From Medicago truncatula (taxonomy: Eukaryota > Streptophyta > Magnoliopsida > Fabales > Fabaceae): a stretch of DNA of 64,000 nucleotides. Numbering within the stretch: the stretch's first letter is position 1; the number at the start of each line of letters is the position of its first letter. Shown here piece after piece: positions 1-10,854 of this stretch. A program made the translations under genes and the position numbers. The stretch is taken from the NCBI RefSeq assembly GCF_003473485.1, contig NC_053042.1, positions 10,808,501-10,872,500 on the forward strand, given 5' to 3'. The notes below the pieces were generated by a model. The model was not told where the DNA came from, did no database searches, and was given only the letters and a program-made list of their open reading frames with translations.

Positions 1-723
1 TAATTTTTCATTTATTTTCTCCCTATCACAATTGTTCATTAGATTAATCTTCTATTTCCTTTTTTACAATTCAAAATGGACATTAAATTTTAAAATATGA
101 AAACAAAATATTTTCAGAAATTAATTATTACACTAATAATATATAAAAACAAAGTACTACCAAAATTACTTCTTACCTACACTTTAAGTTTTATTTTTCT
201 TCACAATGCAGGGTTATTTTTGACAAATCCGCTGCCAAGAGTAATAGTTTTACTTAAGTACCCATACCTATTTTTTCACTATCATATTTCCTTCATTAAT
301 CACAGAGTTATTTTTGTCATTTTCAATCCTAAAAGTTGCTTTTCAGATAACACTGTCACACCACGTTCTCTTTCACTATTCTTTTCTTCTTTTCTTCCTT
401 ATTTCATTTTCTCTCACTCTCTCCCATTTCTTCTCACTCTCAAAGTCAGATTCAAAAAAAATTGAATCCATCTTCATCTTTCTTTACCCAATAACAATCA
501 CTTCTTTTTGTTTTCTGATTATGTGCTTATGATTTTGTTTATTTCTCTTTAAAGAAATTCAATTTACTTGCTTTGTTGTTTGCTTTTGTTGTTGTTGGAA
601 AGGAAGGAAAGCACAAGAGAAGGAAATCAGGGGAACATATATATGCACCCAACAAGGAGAAGGAAAGTATGTGAGAAGGAAGAACAAATTTATGGGTTAG
701 TACTTAGTTCAACAAAATTAAAC
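1..723. other. AT-rich intergenic DNA, no supported gene
   Basis: No conserved coding sequence was recognised on either strand. A pyrimidine-rich stretch (about 340-450, runs of CTTTT and CTCT) looks like the transcription-start or leader region of a plant gene, but no convincing protein follows it. The short open frames here are low-complexity. A non-coding transcript or the 5' end of a gene lying outside the window cannot be excluded. Confidence 0.4.
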
Positions 724-724
724 C

Positions 725-758
<34 letters not shown>

Positions 759-760
759 TT
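724..760. repeat. (ATT)n microsatellite
   Basis: About twelve uninterrupted TTA/ATT units. Confidence 0.95.
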
Positions 761-766
761 AATTAT

Positions 767-875
767 GTTCATATTTCTAATAACCAAGTTGTAGGCTTGG
801 AAACTAATTTTGTTCATGTTTCTAATAACAAAGTTGTAGGCTTGGAAAGTCATTTTGTTCATGTTTTAATAATGT
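767..875. repeat. 45-bp tandem repeat, about 2.4 copies
   Basis: Units begin at 767, 812 and 857 with GTTCATRTTTCTAATAAC and contain AAGTTGTAGGCTTGGAAA. The first two differ at only a few positions and the third is partial. Confidence 0.85.
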
Positions 876-924
876 TCTGTTCAATTTTAAATATGCACAC
901 CAAGTGTTTAATAAAATGTTTATG

Positions 925-926
<2 letters not shown>

Positions 927-969
<43 letters not shown>
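927..969. repeat. (AT)n microsatellite
   Basis: About 21 AT dinucleotides without interruption. Confidence 0.95.
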
Positions 970-971
<2 letters not shown>

Positions 972-3245
972 TTTTTAATGCGAAAGGGATCACTCACAAA
1001 GTGTTTGTGACATTATCTTCAATTTTTAACTTTAGAATATTGTTATGTCTCTAATTTTTGTTTATAAGTTTTTGTGCTGCAATTGTGTTTTATAAAATTC
1101 TCACATCAATTTTACATTGAGGTAAATAATGGAAAAGAAGCTCAATGTTTGTTACTCTGAATGTTTGACATTTGAACTTTGTTTGATCTTTTGTAATTAA
1201 TCAATTTAGTCAATACATTATAATTGGTGTACCAGGAATAAATGGAATCCAGCAATGCTATCTAAGTCATTTGTTAGTTTGCATAGAGGATCATTGATGC
1301 AATATTATAATTAAGTCGGGTTGATCAACTTTGGCTTCATCAAATCATATAACATATTCTAGCAGTATGACTGAATTTGTTTCTTACTTTTGACATTATT
1401 GTTTTTGCATTGAATAATTCATAGCAACATAATATTTCTCAGAGTTTTTAGGAAAAAGAAAATATAAACGGGAGATATTAGTTATAATAATTAGAGTATG
1501 GTGTAATGTCAAAGTAGTTTTCTTTGTTGATGGTCACTATTTATTTGCTTAATCTGGCGTGATCTATTGTTTTTAGTTTAAGTTGTTATTTGTTTGATTT
1601 ATGGTATCCAATTTCGTAAATGAGACCCTCTTCTCTCTTAATACGATTCTTCAAAGGACATTCGTTTTATACTTTTGATTGTTGAAGATCACCTTTTGCA
1701 TCTCTTGTATTAGAAATTAGAAGATCTACCACTAAGGATTTTATTGTTGTCTTTTGTTTAATAATTGACATTGCCTTTTATTGTCCGATTCTTCTTTTCC
1801 ATTTTTGCAGATTTTGAAGCTTTGTCTCAGAGATAAAGATTTTTATTCGAGATAAAGAAAATGGGTCACTTATTGTCACTTTCTCATCTTTACTCTCTTA
1901 TCTATACATTTATTCAATTTATTGTCACTAACTCATATTTCCTAACAATATTTAGTTTCCTGCATTTTTTGCGTGTGTAGATTTAACATGATGACTCTCT
2001 TTTTCTTCCTTTCATTTCCTTCAAATTCAAACTAATTTTCATATTTTGATTATCCTTGCTAGGAATGCACGGGTAGCTTATGAAAAGATCAAGCTAATTT
2101 TCTTACACAGATCATTCACAAACTATGCATCAAAATAGCACTTACAACTTTTATTTTTCTTTCAACTTAATCAATCATGGTTTACTTTTTGAAATACAAA
2201 ATAAATTGTAAAAATTACTTTCTACTCTATCTTTTACAAACTCTTCAGATTTGAATATATAAAATAGAGTGCAGCCAGCCAAATAAATAAAAATTCATCA
2301 CTTTGCAAATTAATATACTACTATGTTTATCAATTTTTCAGATCTATTAATATTAAATCGTTTATAAAAAAGTAAACATGGATATTTTTAATCCCTAAGA
2401 AAATTAAACAGATTTTGTACATACAACGTAGATATTTCGAAAAGTAGAGTTTTTTTTTTCTTTGTTATATTTGTATAAAGATAATTTCAAAAAATCAACG
2501 AAAAATGGAAGTGTGTGTCTGATCTTCATACAAAATATTTTTCATTAGAAAATTAAAAAATAAATACAAACAGATCCTACACTAAACAATAAAATAAAAA
2601 ATTTCAATAATAAAACAATACAAAGTTTGAGATCCAAAATTTAATCACAAGTTTGTTGTTGATGCAGGGAATGAGAGAAGGGGGAATTTCTTTAGAATTT
2701 GATGCCCATATCAACAAATAGATTCCAATAAAGCTTACATGATCAGTCTTGCAGATTTGGTACTAAACTTTATGAAAGTCAAATCTACATGACAAGGAAG
2801 GGGTTTTATTTTTCTGTGGTGGGGAAATATAAGAAGTTGAGAATGACCCTTTTTTCAAAGTAACTCCTTAAAAAAATTTGTTTTAATAGAAATATAGAGG
2901 AAGATTAAAGGATAACAAATATGAAATTTATTTGCATAAAAGGTGATCGGAAATGGAGAGCTAGGTGGCCGGTTTGTGGCTAGAGGCTTGAGTTTTGGGA
3001 GAAATTGGAGAAGAAGGAACGAGATAGAATGAAAAGTAATAATGGAATGGAGTGGGTGAGAGATTCCCGAAAAATAAATCGGGAATAAGCCCAAATTTAA
3101 TTTTATATGTGTGGGTTGAAAAGTCAAAGATGGAAAGAAATCATAAAAAATCGATTTTTTTTTATTTGAGAACAAATTGATTTGTTCTATCGGATAAAAT
3201 TAGTGTTCTTATTGGTCTTTATGTGAAACAAATCTTAGTAATTAA
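970..3245. other. Intergenic, nothing recognised
   Basis: Strongly AT-rich, with stops in all frames. The minus-strand open frame at 2855-3175 has low-complexity composition (F, P, S, I, L) and no recognisable domain, so I do not call it a gene. Confidence 0.4.
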
Positions 3246-3775
3246 AATCAATGACTAATATTAATTTTTTTTAATATCGTCGATATAAAATTGAGATCAA
3301 TATTATCGTACACTAATCTAACTATGATTATTCATACTTAATTTTTTCCACATTGTTTTTCTAGAAATGGATCACACCAAAAAACCCGTTGGAGTGTTAA
3401 CACGGGATCCATATTAGTAACTTAAATCGTTGACTAATATTAACTATTATTTTTTAATATCGTCGATAAAAAAATGAGATCAATATTATAATACATCAAC
3501 TATGATTATCCACACTTCAAATTTTTCATGTTGTTTGTCTAGAAATGAATCACGAAAACCGTTGGAGTGTACAATTCAATATATATTTATTTATGAAATT
3601 TAATGTGAACTATATATTAATAAAATAGGTGATTGTATGAATTCGATATTAATCAAAATACATGAGTATAAGTATTTGTATGGGACCCGCGAAAATAATA
3701 AGTTAAAATTATCGTTTTTAAATATCATCGACATAAAAATGAGAAAACTATTATGATACTTGCAAATATAGGAAG
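3246..3775. repeat. 179-bp tandem repeat, two copies plus a remnant
   Basis: Copy 1 starts at 3246 and copy 2 at 3425. Both contain TGACTAATATTAA, AATATCGTCGATA, GAGATCAATATTA, CTATGATTAT and GAAATGRATCAC, and both finish at CCGTTGGAGTGT. A third, degraded piece (about 3700-3775) retains the AATATCATCGACATAAAAATGAGA-like section. No terminal inverted repeats are visible. Confidence 0.75.
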
Positions 3776-3837
3776 ATGAAATTTATACCCGGCACAATAG
3801 TCTAATTTGTAATGTTAATGAGTATTTTTTATGTTAA

Positions 3838-3877
3838 CTAGCGAAAAGACGTGTAATCACGTGCACGTCTTTCCGCT
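3838..3877 (-). other. 14-bp hairpin next to CTAG, possible Helitron 3' end
   Basis: Arms 3840-3853 and 3864-3877 pair at 13 of 14 positions around a 10-base loop. On the minus strand the hairpin runs straight into CTAG followed by T, which resembles a Helitron 3' terminus. The normal gap between hairpin and CTRR is missing and no 5' end was found, so the assignment is weak. Confidence 0.3.
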
Positions 3878-4194
3878 CTTTTTATTGCGCTAACGTTTGG
3901 AAATTATGAACGGTGTTTTTTTTAATGAAATTTTGATTTTGATCAAGTTGTTTTTCTTTATATTAGTATAGATTAGTATTATATCTCATACCGTTGTATA
4001 ATTTTTCTTATATTTTTTTAATGACAAATGATCCACAAACAAATACGGGAATATGTTAGTATATATTTATTTATGAAATATATTTTACGATAACATTATT
4101 ATATAATATATTAGTAATTATGATTTTTCACGGGATGCATATTAGTAATTTTCACACTAAAACATATTAGTAAATAAAATCTATGATTATTTTT

Positions 4195-4472
4195 TGTTAA
4201 GAATCATGATCCTACCTAATAACTCCCTGATTCTCTTTTGGTTGACTGATTAAGTTTAATGTCTATACTTAATTATTGCCTTGTATAGCTCCTGCTAATT
4301 ACATCAGTACTTGACTCTCTCTTAGTTGACTGATTTAATTTAATGTCCATATTTAATTGTTGCTTTGTATAGTCTGTGCTAATAAGCACATTATCATTCC
4401 CACATGTATAAAATATAACATCTGTATACTCCATACAATCAATAATAACATAAGCAATTATCTTCTTTTACA
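4195..4472 (+). repeat. 5' LTR of the copia element
   Basis: Starts TGTTAAGAATCATGATCC and ends CTTCTTTTACA. The primer-binding site follows at 4473. Confidence 0.95.
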
Positions 4473-7400
4473 TGGTATCAAGAGCACTCAAGCCTCTATA
4501 GCTCAAATACCCATTTTCTCCATAGTTTCTATCATGGCAGAACATGGTGAAACCTTAGAAACACCCAAAGCCTCTACAAATAAGAGCCTTACCAACAAAT
4601 ATGATGATCCAAGCGCTCCACTATATCTCCATCACTCAGACCAACCAGGTTTGGTTCTTGTGACTCAACAATTGTCACAGAGCAATTATCCTCTTTGGAG
4701 CCATGCCATGCTCATGGCTCTCACCACCAAGAACAAGGATGGATTTGTGGATGGATCCATCAAGAAGCCATCAACAACATCTTCCAAGGAGTACAAGCAA
4801 TGGATCCGCTGCAATCTCCTTGTCAAGGGGTGGATTCTCAACACCATTTCACCTAGCATTGCTCAAAGTGTAATGTATAATGATGATGCCTCCAAGATCT
4901 GGAGTGAATTGAAAGAACGTTTCTCTCATGCAAATAACGTGCATCTCTTCCACATTGAACAAGAGATTCACGAGTGCGTTCAAAGAGATATGGGCATTGG
5001 TGACTACTACACAAAATTAAAGGGATTGTGGGATGAATGTGATGCTCTCAGTCCTCTTCCACTAAGTGACGGTAACGTGGCAAAGAAATTGAAGGAGTAT
5101 CAACAAACTCAACACACCATTCAGTTTCTGATGAAACTCAACCCGGTTTATGCTACAGCTCGGGGACAAATTTTACTCATGGATCCATTGCCCCTCGTGA
5201 ATAAGGTATTTTCTCTTATTATTCAAGATGAAAAACAACGTGACATTTCTTCACAAGTAACATCAGAAGCAGTAGCTTTTGCTGTCAGAAATGAGCCACC
5301 GAATTCCAATAGGAATTATCAACCAAAGTATCCACACCTCAAATGTGATCGCTGCAACCTTGCTGGACACACTGCTGAAAATTGCTGCCAACATCTTAAA
5401 TGTGATCATTGTGGCTACAAAGGTCATACCATTGACATTTGTCGCAAGCTCAAGCGAGAAAATGTTCAAGGGGATAGGAAAGGTTTCTCAAACTCCCTTT
5501 CTAGAGCTAATCATGTGAATTCCAAATCTGACAAAGCTGAGACAACTTCATCATACAACCTGACTGCAGATCAATACCATGATCTACTTGAACTCATTAA
5601 TCGGACAAAATCGGTTAGTGTTGCCAATCAAGTGTCGACAATGAACAACATTTCAGGTATCGCTCCTAAATATCTCACATATGGTAAGAATATTAGATGG
5701 ATATTTGATACAGGAGCCATTGATCACATGACTTGTTCGTCTCAATTCTTCACCACTAGCAGTCCTGTTACTAATCGTTATGGCTATTTACCCAATCATG
5801 CCCTTGCTCAAGTCACACATATAGGGACAATACATTTTTCTAAAAGCCTCATACTTTATAATGTGCTTTGTGTCCCTTCCTTTGAATTAAATTTAATATC
5901 TGTGGCTAAATTAAATCAAACATCTTCCTGTCATGCAACTTTTACCAACAACCTTTGTTTTGTGCTGGACCAACATTCGGGGAAGACGATTGGGACGGGA
6001 ATTGAGGAAGCTGGACTCTACTACTTAGATACGTCGAAGTTTGCTGGGTGTAGTTCGTTTGCTGCCATGGTCACTTCAACCAATCCTCATCTTTGGCACC
6101 AACGACTTGGTCACCCCTCCAATAAAAGCATGCATGCAATCTCTCTGTGTTCTGAACTTGTAAAGTTTCGTTCTATCAGTGATTGTTCCATTTGTCCACT
6201 TGCTAAACAAACTAGAAAACCTTTTTCCACTAGTTCTATCAATACAAAATCTTGTTTTGAGTTAATTCATGTTGATATTTGGGGTGGTTATCATGTTTCA
6301 ACTTTGCAAGGGGCAAAATATTTCCTCACTATAGTAGATGATTTTTCTCGATGCACATGAGTTTATCTATTACATACAAAATCTGAAGCTAGAAAGTATT
6401 TACTTACCTTTATAAATCTAGTTGAAACCCAATTTGAAACCCGCATTAAAATCATTCGTAGTGACAATGGATTAGAATTCTCCATCCCAAACACATATCA
6501 TGATAAAGGAATTATACATCAAACTAGTTGTGTCTCAACCCCACAACAGAATGGCGTTGTTGAACGAAAACATCGTCATCTTCTTAATGTAGCTCGTGCC
6601 TTACTTTTCCAAGCCAACCTTCCCAAAACCTTCTGGGGTGACGCTATCCTCACTGCCACTTACCTAATCAATCGCACTGCAACGCCCATTCTTCAAGGCA
6701 AGACACCTTTTGAGGTACTATTCCACAAACCACCGACTTATCACCACTTACGGGTCTTTGGTTGTCTATGTTTTGCCTCCAACCACCATCACAAAGCATC
6801 AAAGTTTGACACACGTTCTGTTCGCTGTATTTTCCTCGGTTATCCTTATGGTACCAAAGGTTATCGGGTATATGATTTAGCCACTGGGAAAAATTTTATT
6901 TCTCGAGATGTCATGTTTCATGAGCACATATTTCCATATACTTCCGCTGCCACTCTGTCTAATCCTTTAACACATCAAGTTCCTATTACCACTACTGTAC
7001 GTCATGTTGTTATGCCATTCTTTCCTTCCCCAACACCATTATTATTGGATGACCAACAACAAACACCACCTATTGTGGCACCCACTACAGCACCTCTAGA
7101 AGCAATTATTCCTACCACCACGTCCACTTCAGATGCCGCAACTTCCGATTCTACAACCTTGACACTACCAGAAGCACCTCATAATACCCCTCTTCCTGCT
7201 CCTATACCTAAACGAAAGATACAAGCACCCAGCTACCTTCAACAGTATCACGTAGAAGTGTCCTTGCCGACTCGTTCCTTACCGTCGTCTCACTCGGTGT
7301 TGGCTGCTCCTAAAGGTATTCTTCATCCCTTGTCTCAAGTTCTCAATTATGATAGACTTTCTGCTGCCCATCGTGTTTTCACCACTTGCATATCAATTGT

Positions 7401-8928
7401 CAAAGAACCTACCTCCTTTCACCAGGCAGTCAAGGATCCAAAGTGGCGTCTTGCTATGGACGAAGAACTTTCTGCTCTCCATGATAACAACACTTGGTCT
7501 CTCCAAGATTTTCCTCCAAACAAGAATCCAGTGGGTTGCAAATGGATTTACAAAATCAAGTTCAATCCAGCTGGAACCGTTGAGCGCTACAAGGCTCGCT
7601 TAGTTGCAAAAGGGTACAATCAGGTTGAAGGTTTTAATTATCGTGAAACATTTGCCCCGGTTGCTAAGCTCGTTACTATTCGGTTACTACTTGTTGTGGC
7701 ATCTTCGACAATTAGATGTCAATAATGCTTTCCTTCATGGTGATCTCGAGGAAGAAGTATACATGTCATTGCCTCCCGGTTACGGAAGAAAGGGGGAGAC
7801 ACGTGTCTGCAAGCTTCACAAGTATTTGTATGGGCTAAAGCAAGCCTCACGTCAATGGTTTATCAAATTGTCCAAAGTACTCGTTCTTGCGGATTTTACT
7901 CAATCAAAATCAGATCACTCGTTATTTGTTAGACGCCATGAAACTAGCTTTACCGCTCTCCTTGTTTACGTCGATGACATAATTTTGGCAGGAAATAATC
8001 TCCAAGAAATCGAGAGAATTAAAGCTCATCTCATGGAACAATTCAAGCTAAAGGATCTCGGTAACTTGAAATACTTTTTGGGCATAGAGGTATCTCGATC
8101 CAAACAAGGAATCACACTTTCACAAAGAAAATATGCACTTGAAATATTGGAGGACATGGGATACTTAGCAGTAAAGCCTGCCAATTCTCCAATGGAGCAG
8201 AATTTGTCTCTTAGCAAAACAGATGGTGATTTCATTGCTGAACCATCTTCTTACCGAAGGCTTGTTGGGAGATTAATCTATTTGACCATTACAAGGCCAG
8301 ATTTGGTGTATCCTGTTCACATCCTCAGTCAATTCATGGACAAGCCTCGCATTCCACACTTAGAAGCTGCGCAACAGATACTACACTACATCAAGAAAAC
8401 ACCTGGACAAGGCATTTTTTTTTCATCCACAAGTTCACTGCAGCTGAATGCTTATTGTGATGCAGATTGGGCTCGATGTCGAGACACACGCAGGTCAACT
8501 TCAGGTTATTGTGTTTTTATTGGAAATTCCTTAATTTCTTGGAAAACAAAGAAGCAAGTCACTGTATCCCGCTCAAGTGCAGAGGCGGAATATCGTTCCA
8601 TGGCATCTGTTTGTTGTGAGATCACTTGGCTACGGAGTGTTCTATATGATCTTGGAATAGAGCATCAACAACCGGTTAAATTATTTTGTGATAATCAATC
8701 CGCTCTACATATAGCCTCAAATCCGGTATTTCATGAACGGACAAAACACATAGAAATAAATTGTCACCTTGTTCGCGAAAAGGTTCAAGCCGGAGTAGTC
8801 AAAACTTACCATATTTCAACATCAGAACAACCAGCAGATGTTTTCACTAAAGCATTGAGCGTTCCACAATTTTCCAACCTTATCAACAAGTTAGGAATGA
8901 TCAACATCTATTCCAACTTGAGGGGGAG

Positions 8929-9206
8929 TGTTAAGAATCATGATCCTACCTAATAACTCCCTGATTCTCTTTTGGTTGACTGATTAAGTTTAATGTCTAT
9001 ACTTAATTATTGCCTTGTATAGCTTCTGCTAATTACATCAGTACTTGACTCTCTCTTAGTTGACTGATTTAGTTTAATGTCCATATTTAATTGTTGCTTT
9101 GTATAGTCTTTGCTAATAAGCACATTATCATTCCCACATGTATAAAATATAACATCTGTATACTCCACACAATCAATAATAACAGAAGCAATTATCTTCT
9201 TTTACA
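8929..9206 (+). repeat. 3' LTR of the copia element
   Basis: Same length and termini as the 5' LTR, with about five base differences. It is preceded by the polypurine tract at 8920-8928. Confidence 0.95.
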
Positions 9207-10854
9207 TTTTTACTTTAAATACATTATTATTTTCACTATGGACAAAAAAAATCACTATGTCAAACACAGCCGAGACGCGACACACGGCGGAGCCGCGGCG
9301 AAGCCGCACTACCCGCGCTGTAGCACGAGTATCTCGACTAATTCTTTCAAATAAAAAATTACGAGAACTATAATGCTAATTTCCTAAATACCACTTCTAA
9401 ACATGTCATGAGGCTACCTATCAACGTGGACTACACTTTAGGAGTTCATTTTTCAATCAAACATTAACACACATACTTAGAATATTTCTTCGTTATTGGT
9501 CTCAACTTTATTCACTAATTTTGTCAAATGCTATGAGCCTATGATGAAATATTACCTAATTAGTTCAAAATTTACTTTAACTAACTTGGAAATATATAGA
9601 TTATTAAAGAATAATGGAAGTTTGATTTTGAGCTAAATCACTTTTCAACTACTCCCAATTATAGAAACGAATGGTGAAATTTAGTGCGTTTCACATTTAA
9701 GTCAAATTCGATGTCATTTCACGTGCTTACAAATGGCATATATACCATAGAAATTTCTTTTGAATCTTTGAATCTCCACCTTGATTACCGTTGTAGCATC
9801 TTTGAAAAGATAAGAAAACCAAACCAAACTCTTGACATTAAAAAAAATGGCAATTGGGACCTCAATTTGAGGTTAATAGCATGGTTGTTGAAAAACAAAA
9901 CATTAAACAAAGACATTGCCAATAACAAGTAGCAACTATATATGTTTTTTTTAGAGGTAGTAGCAACTATACTTGTTCTAATAATAATATTTCAACTCCT
10001 CCAATTAACAAACTACCAACTTACATTTACCCATGAGAAAAACTATGCTTGTTTTAGTTTGTATATAAATAAAGTATCATAGCATGCGGTTGTTAGAAAT
10101 AAACTTCACAAAATAATTGAGATTAATTTATTTATTTTTTATAATATTTGAGATTAATTAAAAGGACTTGTTTCTCATATTAGATATATTTTTATAACTA
10201 ACTGTTTGTGACTTCTAGGGAACCTAAATCCCTTAGGTGAAGCATCATATTGAATTGGATGAACATAAAAATTCGAGGTGGTCAAATCATCACACTAGAT
10301 TAAGTAATTAGACCGTGAGTTTGGACACAACATCATCACTTAAAATCTGAAAACATTAAATATATAGGTCCTCTCAGTTATATGTTGTTCAAGTTCTATT
10401 TTTTCATCTAATATGGAACGTCGTACTCACACTTCTTCGGCTTGAAAGTCACACCTAATTGGTTGTTCAATTATTTTATAGATAAATAACAGTTTTTTTA
10501 CTTATTTGTCCTTTAGGAAAGCGAAATGCTACTTAGTATAGTGTTTAGTTTAGGTACTTTGTCAAAAATTTGTCTGGTTTTCAAACTTTGCCTTATTTAT
10601 TTGACCATGGAGCCAAAAATCTACAACAACCCATACAAATACACAACCATGTCATTATCTCACAACCACCAATTCACATGTAAATGTTGCACCTTTGGTT
10701 CTTTGTGAGCATTACCCGGAACAACAAAATTTGACTTGTTAAGTATATTGTTATCATTACTTAATAAATTTGCTAGCTCTTTAGTGCTTCAAACAAGTGA
10801 GAAACCAAACTCAAATTTTTGTTACCATATTTTGTGTAGTTTTACATTCTAATA
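9207..10854. other. Intergenic, including a GC-rich patch
   Basis: No gene is supported. The stretch at about 9265-9335 is strikingly GC-rich for this window and contains GCGGAGCCGCGGCGAAGCCGC, an imperfect palindrome; its origin is unknown. The rest is AT-rich and is presumably the promoter side of the downstream DUF4228 gene. Confidence 0.4.
9928..9971 (-). mobile_element. Micro-insertion with 13-bp flanking repeat
   Basis: AGTAGCAACTATA at 9928-9940 is repeated at 9959-9971 around the 18-bp filler TATGTTTTTTTTAGAGGT. On the minus strand this reads as a few bases followed by oligo(A), like a severely truncated LINE/SINE insertion. Confidence 0.55.

Larger units (their letters stand above)
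4195..9206 (+). mobile_element. Ty1/copia LTR retrotransposon (fossil, nearly full length)
   Basis: A 5012-bp element with two 278-bp LTRs (4195-4472 and 8929-9206), both TG...CA, flanked by the 5-bp duplication TTTTT (4190-4194 and 9207-9211). A primer-binding site TGGTATCAAGAGC, typical of the initiator tRNA-Met site of copia elements, begins at 4473. A purine tract GAGGGGGAG precedes the 3' LTR. Coding parts run in copia order: gag with two CCHC-like zinc knuckles (about 4534-5650), protease with a DTGA motif (near 5705), integrase with the HHCC-type finger and core (about 6090-6900), reverse transcriptase with YVDD (about 7480-8250) and RNase H (about 8440-8840). The coding region is broken in about two places, so it is probably inactive. 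The LTRs differ at about five of 278 positions by eye, suggesting insertion less than about one million years ago. Confidence 0.95.

Noticed and set aside
97-762. Three overlapping plus-strand open frames near the left edge
   Set aside because: Low-complexity F/L/S/I-rich translations without domains, one ending in a poly-Leu stretch from the ATT repeat; not supported as genes.
2855-3175. 106-aa minus-strand open frame
   Set aside because: Compositionally biased, no domain, runs into the tandem-repeat region; treated as chance.
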